From assembly GCA_963741305.1 (NCBI GenBank), contig CAVUHL010000003.1:744001-808000 (forward strand): a stretch of DNA of 64,000 nt, given 5' to 3'. A model generated the notes under the pieces. That model ran no database searches, was not told where the DNA came from, and worked only from the letters and a program-made list of their open reading frames with translations. Source of the DNA: DATMER01 sp963741305. Lineage in GTDB: Bacteria; Acidobacteriota; Thermoanaerobaculia; Multivoradales; UBA5704. A program made the translations under genes and the position numbers. Every line of letters starts with the position of its first letter. The stretch's first letter is position 1. Below, piece by piece: positions 1 through 7,877 of the stretch.

Positions 1-882
1 GAGAGCAAGTCCAACGTCGAGCGCTTCCCGTTCGAGCCCGAGGGCCTCCGGGTTACGGGCGTGGGTGAGGCGGTCACCCGCGGCTCGCACAGGGTGCGCT
101 CCTGCGCGGTCTCGCCCGATGGGCGCCGCATCGCCTTCCATGCCGCGCTGCCGCGGGAAGAGCTGTTCGTCTCCGGCATCGACGGCAGCGGCCTCAAGCA
201 GCTCACCAACGACGCCTTCAAAGACCGCGTGCCGGTCTGGTCGCCGGACGGCCGGCGGCTGCTCTTCTACTCCAACCGCGGCGGCAGCTACGAAGCCTGG
301 ATCGTGAATGCCGACGGCGGCGAACCGGAGCGCGTGCTCCCGCCTGGCCGCGAATCGGTCACGGTCCCGGTCTGGTCGCCGGACGGCCGGCGGGTGGCCT
401 GCACCTCCGACGGCAGGGCGGCGGTGATCGACCTCGCCCCGCCGCTCGGATCCCGGCGTGCGGAGCCGCTTCCCGAGGCCGTGGGCGAGACCTTCTATCC
501 GCTTTCCTGGTCCGCCGACGGCCAGTCGCTCGCCGGCAACATGGCGCGCCTCGACGGCTCCATCCTGGAAGGGATCGGCTTGCATTTGCTCGGTTCGAGC
601 ACCTACCTAAGGTGGACGAGCCGAGGAAACAACCCGGCATGGCTGCACGGCGGCAACCGGCTTCTGTACATCGAGGCTGGAAAGATCCTGGCCTTCGACG
701 CGGAGACGAACGAAGTGCGGGAGGTCCTCGCGCCTCCAAGGCACTCCGCTTACGAGCAGGTGATCACGAGCCCGGACGACCGCAGCCTCTTCACCGTCCG
801 TGCCGTCGACGATGGCGACATCTGGCTGCTCTCGCTACGCAACAAACGGGGAGAAACCCCGAAACAGGAGGAGGATAGATGA
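1..882 (+). CDS. TolB-like/PD40 beta-propeller protein, C-terminal part (5' end outside window)
   Basis: The reading frame is open from base 1 and ends at 882, so this is the C-terminal part of a longer protein; the in-frame GTG at 61 is probably internal. The visible 294 residues are repeated PD40/WD40-like blades with the typical WSPDGRRLLFYSN and WSPDGRRVACTSD motifs. In related bacteria such propellers often form the periplasmic half of Ser/Thr kinases or winged-helix regulators, but the N-terminal part that would decide this is missing. It likely acts outside the cytoplasm as a sensor or binding scaffold. Its stop overlaps the next start as ATGA, so the two genes are translationally coupled. 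Confidence 0.85.
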   Translation, partial: ESKSNVERFPFEPEGLRVTGVGEAVTRGSHRVRSCAVSPDGRRIAFHAALPREELFVSGIDGSGLKQLTNDAFKDRVPVWSPDGRRLLFYSNRGGSYEAWIVNADGGEPERVLPPGRESVTVPVWSPDGRRVACTSDGRAAVIDLAPPLGSRRAEPLPEAVGETFYPLSWSADGQSLAGNMARLDGSILEGIGLHLLGSSTYLRWTSRGNNPAWLHGGNRLLYIEAGKILAFDAETNEVREVLAPPRHSAYEQVITSPDDRSLFTVRAVDDGDIWLLSLRNKRGETPKQEEDR

Positions 883-1067
883 GCTTCAAAGTGATGGACC
901 TCATGATCAGCGTTGGACCCTTGAACGACGAATACACGTGCACCCTCGTAACCCGGCCCACGGGAGGCCTCGGTGGCTGCGTCGACTCGCTCTTCGACAA
1001 TGCCCAGAGGGCGAGGCATGAGCTCTCCCAGCTCAAGGCACAGCTACGGTCGGTCACGCGGGCCTGA
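879..1067 (+). CDS. small hypothetical protein (62 aa)
   Basis: A 62-residue protein coupled to the propeller gene by an ATGA overlap and preceded by a strong AGGAGG-type ribosome binding site at about 867-873. The N-terminal half looks beta-rich, with one internal Cys-containing stretch; the C-terminal half (from about residue 42) is a charged helix. I do not recognise a family. The good Shine-Dalgarno and the coupling argue that it is real despite its size. Its 3' end overlaps the convergent CBS gene by 24 bp. Confidence 0.6.
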   Translation: MSFKVMDLMISVGPLNDEYTCTLVTRPTGGLGGCVDSLFDNAQRARHELSQLKAQLRSVTRA

Positions 1068-1529
1068 AAGGTGGGTCCCAGGTGGGTGGCCGGCGTAGAA
1101 ACGTTGTACCGGCCGCCCCGATCCGGTGAAGAAGCGCACGAAGTCCGACTCGGTGAGGATCCCCACCAGCTTCGAGCCTTCCAGTACCGGCAGGCAACCG
1201 AACTTGTTCTCGAACATGACCTGGGCGGCCTCGCTCAGGGGGAGGTCCGGCTCGGCCGTCTCGACCTCCGACGTCATCACCTCCTCGACCCGGGTGCGCC
1301 GCAGGATCTCGCGTACCAGGAAGGTCGGCACCTCGGCACGTTCGATGGCGGAGTGCCGCAGCAGGTCGCGGTGGGAGACCAGACCGACCAGGTCGCCGTC
1401 CGCGTCGACCACGGTGAGATGGCGGATGGCGCGCTCGTTCATCAGATCGTAGACCTTCTCGACCGTATCCTCCGGGTGGACGCTCAGGGCCACCTCCGTC
1501 ATCAGATCCTTTACCTTGAGATCCTTCAT
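1044..1529 (-). CDS. CBS-domain pair protein
   Basis: A 161-residue cytoplasmic protein made of two CBS domains: the first about residues 8-62 (HLTVVDADGDLVGLVSHRDL), the second about 80-135 (CLPVLEGSKLVGILTESDF). CBS pairs bind adenosine nucleotides such as AMP, ATP or SAM and regulate partner enzymes; stand-alone pairs are often stress or energy sensors. The ligand and partner are not visible here. The start at 1529 (MKDLKVKDLM) gives the usual stand-alone CBS N-terminus; a much longer antisense frame upstream is an artefact of the metalloprotease gene. The ribosome binding site is weak. Confidence 0.85.
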   Translation of the reverse strand: MKDLKVKDLMTEVALSVHPEDTVEKVYDLMNERAIRHLTVVDADGDLVGLVSHRDLLRHSAIERAEVPTFLVREILRRTRVEEVMTSEVETAEPDLPLSEAAQVMFENKFGCLPVLEGSKLVGILTESDFVRFFTGSGRPVQRFYAGHPPGTHLSGPRDRP

Positions 1530-1634
1530 GAGAGCACTTTGCCAGAGCCGCGCGGCCGTGTAACCACCCGTTTGGGCGGTTTTCGATGATGGGAGAGGTA
1601 AACTAGAGGGGTCCCTGAAGGAGGAAGTAACGCC

Positions 1635-3560
1635 ATGCGCTCCAAACCCCTGATCCTCTGCGCTCTCCTGCTCTGCCTGGGCACGCTGCCTGCTGCCGCC
1701 GGCGCTGACCTGTTCCGCTTCCTGGACCGCGAGGCTTCGCGGGACTCCGAGCGCCGGATCGCCGTCGATACCTCCGTGCTGGCTTCCGTGGGGGAGATTC
1801 CCTTCCGGATGCGCCTCCTCGACGAGCGCGACTACGAGATGCAGGCCACGGAGATCGAGCGCCGCGGCCCGGCCAGCTTTGCCTGGCGTGGCAAGGTCGT
1901 CGATCCCATCCTCGGCGAGGTGGGGACCGCGACCCTGACCGTCATGGGCGACCTGATGGCCGGCTTCGTGGTCACGACCGACGGCCTTTACGAGATCGAG
2001 CCCGGAGCGGCCGGCGAGCACAGGCTCCTGCAGGTGGAGAGCGGAGTGGAGAGCTGCGGCGGCGCCATCCAGCCGGATCTGCCCCCCAAGTCTCCGAGCC
2101 AGCGCCAGGCGGCCCGGATGGAGGCCCGGATGGCGGCGAGAACCGCGGCACAAGCTGCTGCTCCCGTCCGCCTCGACCTGCTCGCCGTCTGGACCCCGGA
2201 AGCGCGCGCCAACCTGGGAGGCGGCCGGCAGATTCAAGTGGTCATCCAGAACGCGGTCGACGTGGCCAACACGGCCTTTGCCAACAGCCAGATCGATGCC
2301 CGCATCAACCTGGTGAGCTCCCGGGAGATGAAGGTCCCCGAGACCGGCCATCCCGAGGACGACCTCAATGCATTCCGGGAGAACAAGGAGGTCGCCGCCG
2401 CGCGCAAGAGCGTCGGGGCCGACCTCGTGACCCTGTACGTGAACAAGATGACCGACGCCTGCGGCATCGGCTACCTGATGACCGAGGACGCCTTCAGCAA
2501 AGAGTTCCAGCCCTACGCCTACTCGCTGGTGAAGCGGTCCTGCGGCGCGCTGGTGCTCGCCCACGAGATCGGGCACAACATGGCCGCCAACCACGACCGC
2601 CCGAACGCCGGCAATGCCAACATCGCTCTCTTCCCCTTCGCCTTCGGCCACACCGTCGATGGGCAGTTCCGCACGGTCATGTCGTACGGCACCCACTGCA
2701 CGGGCTGCACGTGGGTGGAGAACTTCTCGAACCCGAACGTGTCGCGCAACGGCATCCCCACCGGCGTCGCCGGACAGACCGACAACGCCCAGGTGCTCAA
2801 CGCCACCAAGGGGCTGACCTCCACCTACCAGACGCTGCCGCTGCAGGCGTGCAAGAAGGGGACGAACAACCTCTGCCTGGTCGGGAACCGCTTCCGGGTC
2901 GAGCTCTTCTGGGAGAACCAGTACAACAACACCCAGGGCGTCGGCACCGCGGTGCCGCGCTCGGACGCCGCCGGCTTCTTCAGCTTCGGCGACCGGTCGA
3001 ACCTGGAGCTGATGGTGAAGCTGCTCAACTTCGGCGACGTGGTCAAGGTGTTCTACGGCCAGCTCACGAACCTGAAGTTCAACCTGATCGTCACCGATAC
3101 CCACACCGGGGCGAGCAAGGTTTACGAGAACACGCCCAAGGAATGCGGCGGCATCGACCAGGCGGCCTTTGCCGGGTCCTCGGCGTCCCTGATGTCCATG
3201 TCTTCGGTGAGGGCGGCGTCCGGCACGTGCAAGAAGGACAAGAACACGCTCTGCCTGCTCAACAACCGCTTCGCGGCGAAGGTGGACTGGCGCAATCCGG
3301 GCAACGGCACCAGCGGCACGGGCGGCGCCGTCCCGATCTCGGGCGTGACCGGCGCCTTCTACTTCACGGATGCCGGCAACCTGGAGCTGATGGCCAAGGT
3401 CATCGACTACGGCGACCGCATCGACTTCTTCTACGGCACCCTGAGCGACCTCGAGTACACGATCACGGTGACCGACACCAACACCGGCCAGACCAAGACG
3501 TACCACAACCCCGCGGGCAGCTACTGCGGCGGGCAGGACGGCGGTGCGTTCCCGCGGTAG
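1635..3560 (+). CDS. secreted zinc metalloprotease (reprolysin-like, metzincin) with duplicated C-terminal beta domain
   Basis: 641 residues with a Sec signal peptide (residues 1-23). The zinc site HEIGHNMAANHD lies at 310-321 (ligands His310, His314, His320, catalytic Glu311), followed by a Met-turn TVMSYG near Met349, so it is a metzincin of the reprolysin-like M12 type. Residues about 120-180 look like a pro-region/linker rich in Ala and Arg. The C-terminus holds two copies (about 405-520 and 530-641) of a beta domain with LCLxxNRFxVxxxW at the start, NLELMxK in the middle and VTDTxTG near the end, a domain frequent in secreted proteins of Acidobacteriota-like genomes. A GGAGGAAG ribosome binding site precedes the ATG. 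It is expected to be an extracellular endopeptidase; the substrate is unknown. Confidence 0.9.
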   Translation: MRSKPLILCALLLCLGTLPAAAGADLFRFLDREASRDSERRIAVDTSVLASVGEIPFRMRLLDERDYEMQATEIERRGPASFAWRGKVVDPILGEVGTATLTVMGDLMAGFVVTTDGLYEIEPGAAGEHRLLQVESGVESCGGAIQPDLPPKSPSQRQAARMEARMAARTAAQAAAPVRLDLLAVWTPEARANLGGGRQIQVVIQNAVDVANTAFANSQIDARINLVSSREMKVPETGHPEDDLNAFRENKEVAAARKSVGADLVTLYVNKMTDACGIGYLMTEDAFSKEFQPYAYSLVKRSCGALVLAHEIGHNMAANHDRPNAGNANIALFPFAFGHTVDGQFRTVMSYGTHCTGCTWVENFSNPNVSRNGIPTGVAGQTDNAQVLNATKGLTSTYQTLPLQACKKGTNNLCLVGNRFRVELFWENQYNNTQGVGTAVPRSDAAGFFSFGDRSNLELMVKLLNFGDVVKVFYGQLTNLKFNLIVTDTHTGASKVYENTPKECGGIDQAAFAGSSASLMSMSSVRAASGTCKKDKNTLCLLNNRFAAKVDWRNPGNGTSGTGGAVPISGVTGAFYFTDAGNLELMAKVIDYGDRIDFFYGTLSDLEYTITVTDTNTGQTKTYHNPAGSYCGGQDGGAFPR

Positions 3561-3565
3561 AGGAC

Positions 3566-3623
3566 CCCTCTTTCTCCCTCTCCCCCGGCACGGGGGAGAG
3601 GGCCGGGGAGAGGGGGGATGGGA
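3566..3623. repeat. REP-like palindrome between convergent genes
   Basis: A C/G-rich inverted repeat whose arms are CCCTCTCCCCCGGCAC and its complement, followed by a second GGGGAGAGG arm. It fills the gap between two convergent stop codons and can form a strong hairpin, so it may act as a bidirectional terminator. A related copy lies at about 56,140-56,196. Confidence 0.65.
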
Positions 3624-4607
3624 TCAATTCGCGACCGCCAGGATCTTTTCGATCTTCTTCGGGTCCTCCGGCAGCAGCCCCGACGCGGGCAGCCGGGGGA
3701 CCAGCCTTGCCCAGGCCGGCTCCTTGGCGAAGACGTCCTTGAAGAGCGCCAGCGCCTTGTCCTCCTGGCCCGCCACGAACAGGGTCACCGCCTGCCAGAA
3801 GGGCAGCTCCACGATCCCCGGGGCGAGCCCTGTCGCCTTCGTATAGTGGCCGAGCGCAGCCTGGAAATCGTTCTTGGCCACCGCCTCGTCGCCGCGGTTC
3901 ATCTCCTCGTAGGCACGGTGCAGGCTGAGCAACCGGCGCAGCTCCGCGAGCGGCTGCGGGTTGTCGTCCACCCGGACGTCGACCAGCCGGTCGTTCCAGG
4001 GCTCGCCGGAGGACTTGCCCTTGACCACGATCAGGGCCGCGCTCTGGCTGCCGCGGATGTCGCCGCCCTCGGCCTGGGCGGCCTCCAGCGCGGCGAGCAT
4101 GCGGTCGGCAAGGTCCCCCTTGGCGCTCTCGAAGGCCTTGGCCATGGCCGGCCAGACCGTGGCCTTGTCCATGAGGTTGGCCTGCACTGAGTAGTCTTTG
4201 CCGCCAATACCCGTCTGGTGGCCCGCGGCGGCGATGCACCTGGGGCCGGTCCAGACCGCGGCCCGGCCCTGGGCGTCCACCATGGCCACCTGCCGCACGT
4301 CCTTCTCGGGATCCTGGGCCACGAGCTGGTCGAGGACCTCCTTGGCCGACTTGCCCTGGCGCATCAGCTCCAGCCCCTTGGGGCCGTAGTCGATCCGGGC
4401 GAACGACTGCGTGGCCACGGCGCCCACCCCGGCCTCGGCCCAGGGCACGACCGTCCCGACCTGGAACCAGTGGCTCTGGACCGCCACGCCGAAATCCCCC
4501 GTGGCCGGGTCGCGGGCCACGATCGAGTAGGTGTGCGCCAGGGGATCGCCGGCCTGCGCGACGGCGGGGATCAGGAGGGTAAGGGCAAGCCAGGGGATCG
4601 GTTTCAT
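3624..4607 (-). CDS. DUF1028 (Ntn-hydrolase-like) protein with C-terminal TPR, exported
   Basis: 327 residues. A signal peptide ends near AQAGDPLAHTYS, after which residues 25-230 match DUF1028: TYSIVARDPATGDFGVAVQS, then VPWAEAGVGAVATQ and the TGIGGKDYSVQANLM segment. DUF1028 has an Ntn-hydrolase fold and is often encoded with peptidases, but its reaction is not established. Residues about 235-310 form TPR-like helices. A GGAGGAGATC ribosome binding site supports the start. The divergent neighbour (GGDEF-like) begins about 65 bp away. Confidence 0.85.
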   Translation of the reverse strand: MKPIPWLALTLLIPAVAQAGDPLAHTYSIVARDPATGDFGVAVQSHWFQVGTVVPWAEAGVGAVATQSFARIDYGPKGLELMRQGKSAKEVLDQLVAQDPEKDVRQVAMVDAQGRAAVWTGPRCIAAAGHQTGIGGKDYSVQANLMDKATVWPAMAKAFESAKGDLADRMLAALEAAQAEGGDIRGSQSAALIVVKGKSSGEPWNDRLVDVRVDDNPQPLAELRRLLSLHRAYEEMNRGDEAVAKNDFQAALGHYTKATGLAPGIVELPFWQAVTLFVAGQEDKALALFKDVFAKEPAWARLVPRLPASGLLPEDPKKIEKILAVAN

Positions 4608-4671
4608 GGGGATCTCCTCCGGGGATCGACGGCCCCGCTTGGACGCGGGGCCGGTCCCGGCATATCATTCC

Positions 4672-5556
4672 ATGGCTAACCGTCGTAGAAGCAGGTCACG
4701 AATGGACGTCGAGAACGATCCCTCTGCCCGGCCCCTGGTCCGGCTTCTTCCGCTTCGCGTCCTCGGACCGGCGGTGGGGATCGCCGTGGCCCTGAGCCTC
4801 GTGGTGATTGCGGTCTGGCGCTTCGCCCCCGGGCTGCTGCCGGGCCTGGCCCTTCTCCTCGCCTGGGGGGCGGCCCTGCTCTGGGGAATGGCCCTGGCCG
4901 CGCGGCGCCAGGGCCGCGAGATCGGGGAGGCCTGTCAGCGCCTGGAGGGCGACCTGGTCCGCAGCGCCAGCGAGAGGGACTCGCTGCGCCAGGAGGTGGG
5001 CGGCTACCGCGGGCTGTTCGAGAGCCGCCCGGCGGAGCGGAAAAACCCGGCGGTCCCGGTAGCTGCTCCGGCCAGCGTCCACAACTTCATCCGCGACCCC
5101 CTGACCGGCCTTTTCCACCGCCGCTACTTCGAGGCCTCGGTGGAGCGCGAGATCCACCGCATGGAGCGGCGCAACCTGCCGCTCGGGATCATCCTGATGC
5201 GGTTGGACTCCGGAGGCTCCGAGGAGAGCATGAAGGCGATCGGCGCCCTCCTGAGCCGCCGCGTGCGGGGCGGGGACGTGGCTAGCTACCACGAGGACGG
5301 GACCTTCGGCCTTCTCCTTCCCGAGGCACCGCTCGCCGGGGTGCGGACGCGCGCCGAGCAGATCCGCAACGCCGTCCGGGAGATGGAGGTCACCCTCTCA
5401 CTCGGCGTCGCCGCCTTCCCCGACTGCGGGCACTCCTCCGAGAGGCTGCTGCGGGCGGTCAAGACCGCCCTGGACGAGGCCAGGACGGCAGGCGGCGACT
5501 GCGTGGCCGCGGCGCCCGGTGCCGTCCTCGACCGCCGCCTGATGCTCCCCGACTGA
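4672..5556 (+). CDS. membrane-anchored degenerate GGDEF-domain protein
   Basis: 294 residues from ATG 4672; an ATG at 4702 (MDVENDPS) with a weak AGG upstream is an alternative. Two hydrophobic segments (about residues 30-50 and 55-75) are followed by a short coiled region and a GGDEF-type domain beginning at the recognisable IRDPLTGLFHRRYFEASV. Where an active diguanylate cyclase has RxGGDEF the sequence reads SYHEDGTFGLLL, so the signature is destroyed. The rest of the fold (LSLGVAAFPDCGHSS) is intact. It is therefore likely a non-catalytic GGDEF used as a sensor or scaffold. It is followed 4 bp later by the transporter gene. Confidence 0.75.
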   Translation: MANRRRSRSRMDVENDPSARPLVRLLPLRVLGPAVGIAVALSLVVIAVWRFAPGLLPGLALLLAWGAALLWGMALAARRQGREIGEACQRLEGDLVRSASERDSLRQEVGGYRGLFESRPAERKNPAVPVAAPASVHNFIRDPLTGLFHRRYFEASVEREIHRMERRNLPLGIILMRLDSGGSEESMKAIGALLSRRVRGGDVASYHEDGTFGLLLPEAPLAGVRTRAEQIRNAVREMEVTLSLGVAAFPDCGHSSERLLRAVKTALDEARTAGGDCVAAAPGAVLDRRLMLPD

Positions 5557-5560
5557 AGCT

Positions 5561-7039
5561 GTGCCTAGAAATCTCTCCCTGACCCCGCTGAAGCTCGCCG
5601 GCCTGATCGGCGGGCTGGTGGCATTCTTCCTTCTCGCCTTCCTGGATACGCCGTTGCGCCACGATCCCGAGTTCGGGACGCGGCCGGCGTTCGCGGCCGC
5701 GGGCGCCGCGCTCATGGCCATCTGGTGGCTGACCGAGGCGCTGCCGATCTATGTCACGGCCTGCGTGCCGCTCGTGCTCTTCCCCTTGACCGGCGTCTTC
5801 GGCGGCGGCCCGGGCACGGGCATCCGGCAGTCGGTGATGCCGTACCTCGATCCCTACATCTTCCTGTTTGCCGGCGGCATGGGGATCGCGGCGGCCATGC
5901 AGCAGTGGAACCTCCACCGGCGCATCGCCCTGGGGATCATGGACCGCATCGGCAGCGATCCGCGGCGGCTGCTCGCCGGCACCCTGGTCTCCACCGCGTT
6001 CATCTCCATGTGGATCTCGAACACGGCCACCGCGGCCATGATGATGCCGATCGGCCTGGCGGTCGTGCTCCAGGTCGAGGACCAGCGCGGGGCCGGCCGG
6101 CTCCGGCACTACGGCATGGCGATCATGCTGGCCATCGCCTACGGCGCCAACGTCGGCGGCATCGGCACCAAGATCGGCACGGCTCCCAATGCCCAGTTCT
6201 CCGGCTTCATGGAGCGCCTGGGCATCGAGGTCACCTTCCTCCAGTTCCTGGCCGTGGGGCTGCCGTTCGTGCTGATGTTCCTGCCGGTCGTCTGGTGGAT
6301 GCTCTGGCGGATCGGCCGGCGGGAAGGGCTCGCCGGGGAGATCGGCGAAGAGGTGATAGTGGACGAGCTGACGAAGCTCGGCCCGGTGCGCCGGCAGGAG
6401 CGGATCGTCCTCGGCGTCTTCCTGGTCACGGCCGGCCTGTGGATCGCGGGCAAGGTGCTGACGGAATTCCTCAAGGCGCGAGTGCCGTTCGAGCTGACCT
6501 CGGCGCACGTGGAGGGGGGGATCGCCATGCTCGCGGCCCTGCTCCTGATGCTCTGGCGGACGCAGGGCCGGCAGGTCCTCGGCTTCCGCGCGTTGGCGCA
6601 GGTGCCGTGGGAGACCCTGCTGCTCCTGGGCGGCGGGTTCGCCATGGCCGCGTCTATCCAGAAGAGCGGGCTCTCCTCCTGGCTGGGGGCGCAGCTCCTG
6701 GCGATCCGCGACGTGCCCCCGTTCGCCCAGGTGCTGCTGTCGAGCGTGGCCGTGGTGGCGCTCTCGGCGGTAGCTTCGAACACGGCGACGATCGCGGTGA
6801 TGCTCGTGGTGCTCAAGGACGCGGTCGCCCCCGAGATCATGACCACGACGCTCTTCGCCGCCACGATCGCAGCCTCCTGCGACTTCGCCCTGCCGGTGGG
6901 GACGCCGCCCAACGCGATCGTCTTCGGCAGCGGCTACGTCAGCATCCCGCGCATGGCGCGGACGGGGGTCGTGCTCGACCTCCTCGCCGCCGTCCTCGCC
7001 GCGGCCTGGTGCTGGCTTGCCGTGCGGCTGGTGCTCTAG
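5561..7039 (+). CDS. DASS/SLC13-type sodium:dicarboxylate (or anion) symporter
   Basis: 492 residues starting at GTG 5561, four bases after the GGDEF stop. The protein is a multi-span membrane transporter with the two inverted-repeat signatures of the divalent anion:sodium symporter family: SNTATAAMMMPIG near residue 153 and SNTATIAVMLVV near 406, each followed by a G-x-P-N segment (GTAPNAQFSGF, GTPPNAIVFGSGY). Family members import succinate, malate, citrate or sulfate with Na+. The substrate cannot be told from sequence alone. Length is normal for the family. Confidence 0.9.
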   Translation: MPRNLSLTPLKLAGLIGGLVAFFLLAFLDTPLRHDPEFGTRPAFAAAGAALMAIWWLTEALPIYVTACVPLVLFPLTGVFGGGPGTGIRQSVMPYLDPYIFLFAGGMGIAAAMQQWNLHRRIALGIMDRIGSDPRRLLAGTLVSTAFISMWISNTATAAMMMPIGLAVVLQVEDQRGAGRLRHYGMAIMLAIAYGANVGGIGTKIGTAPNAQFSGFMERLGIEVTFLQFLAVGLPFVLMFLPVVWWMLWRIGRREGLAGEIGEEVIVDELTKLGPVRRQERIVLGVFLVTAGLWIAGKVLTEFLKARVPFELTSAHVEGGIAMLAALLLMLWRTQGRQVLGFRALAQVPWETLLLLGGGFAMAASIQKSGLSSWLGAQLLAIRDVPPFAQVLLSSVAVVALSAVASNTATIAVMLVVLKDAVAPEIMTTTLFAATIAASCDFALPVGTPPNAIVFGSGYVSIPRMARTGVVLDLLAAVLAAAWCWLAVRLVL

Positions 7040-7054
7040 CGCTCCGCCGGGTAG

Positions 7055-7300
7055 CCATGTCTCCCCGTTGGGTAGCCATGTCTACCCGAGGTCCAGCCAT
7101 GCCATGCGAGGGGTAGAGGCGTCTACCGGAAGCCCGGCCATGCCACGCGAAGGGTAGAGGCGTCTACCCGAGGTCCAGCCACGCCACGCGAGGGGTAGAG
7201 GCGTCTACCTGAGGCCCGGCCGCTCCACGCAAGGGGAAGAGGGGTCTACCCGAGGCCCGGCCGCTCCACGCGGTGGGTAGAGGGGTCTACCCGGCCGGCG
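7055..7300. repeat. 41-bp tandem repeat with palindromic core
   Basis: At least five units with a period of exactly 41 bp (core GTAG/GAAG positions at 7113, 7154, 7195, 7236 and 7277). Each unit contains the hairpin GGGTAGAGGCGTCTACCC and a linker such as GAGGTCCAGCCACGCCACGC. It lies between the stop of the transporter and the stop of the convergent barrel gene. No spacers of differing sequence are present, so it is not a CRISPR array. It may act as a terminator or mRNA-stabilising array. Confidence 0.8.
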
Positions 7301-7798
7301 CTAGAGCCGCAGCCGCAGCAGCGCTCCCAGCGTCACGGTGTCGGTCTCGACCTCGTCGATCAGGTCCCAGTTGTCGAACCGGTAGTTCGCGTTGACGTCC
7401 AGGCTGAGCCTGGGGATGATGGAGAGGTCGAAGCCGACCTTCGCGGCGTAGAACATGTCCGAGGTCTCGCCGTCGGACTGGGTCACGCCGACGCCCGCGC
7501 CGGCATAGAGGCCGTGGCCGACGAGGAGATAGGCCTGGGGCGAGAACGCCTCCTCGGTCGAGCCGGCGAAGCCGTCCGCGAAGTACTCCAGGTCCAGCTC
7601 GAACGAGAAGAGCCCTTCCGGCATGTACTGGTAGGAAACGATCCCCGAGGAGCCTTCGTCCTCGATACCCTCGAAGCCGTCATCAGCCAGGTCGTCGACC
7701 GTCTGCCAGTGGTGGATGCCGGCGCCGATCCGGTGATCGGCCGCGGCAGGGACGGCCAGGACGGCCAATATTGCCAGCAAGAGGAACCCTCTTTTCAT
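7301..7798 (-). CDS. small outer-membrane beta-barrel protein
   Basis: 165 residues with a signal peptide (cleavage after about VPAAA) followed by alternating hydrophobic strands (FSFELDLEYFADGF, GLYAGAGVGVTQSD, FYAAKVGFDLSIIP, LSLDVNANYRFD) and a C-terminal aliphatic/Arg strand LGALLRLRL. This is the pattern of an eight-stranded OmpX/OmpA-like barrel, although the last residue is Leu rather than Phe. A good AAGGAGA ribosome binding site precedes the ATG. Function unknown; probably an outer-membrane protein. Confidence 0.75.
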   Translation of the reverse strand: MKRGFLLLAILAVLAVPAAADHRIGAGIHHWQTVDDLADDGFEGIEDEGSSGIVSYQYMPEGLFSFELDLEYFADGFAGSTEEAFSPQAYLLVGHGLYAGAGVGVTQSDGETSDMFYAAKVGFDLSIIPRLSLDVNANYRFDNWDLIDEVETDTVTLGALLRLRL

Positions 7799-7877
7799 CT
7801 CGTCTCCTTTTCGTGATCATTCCGGAAAGCTCGGGATCGGGCCTTCCGGACACCTCCATGGTCAGGAGGATTTTCCC

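Noticed and set aside
1044..3506. Very long minus-strand open frame (820 codons) antisense to the metalloprotease
   Set aside because: Only its last 161 codons (CBS domains) look like protein; the rest is a low-complexity Gly/Val/Arg/His shadow of the high-GC metalloprotease gene.
7055..7300. Possible CRISPR array
   Set aside because: Units repeat head to tail without unique spacers; no cas gene in the window.
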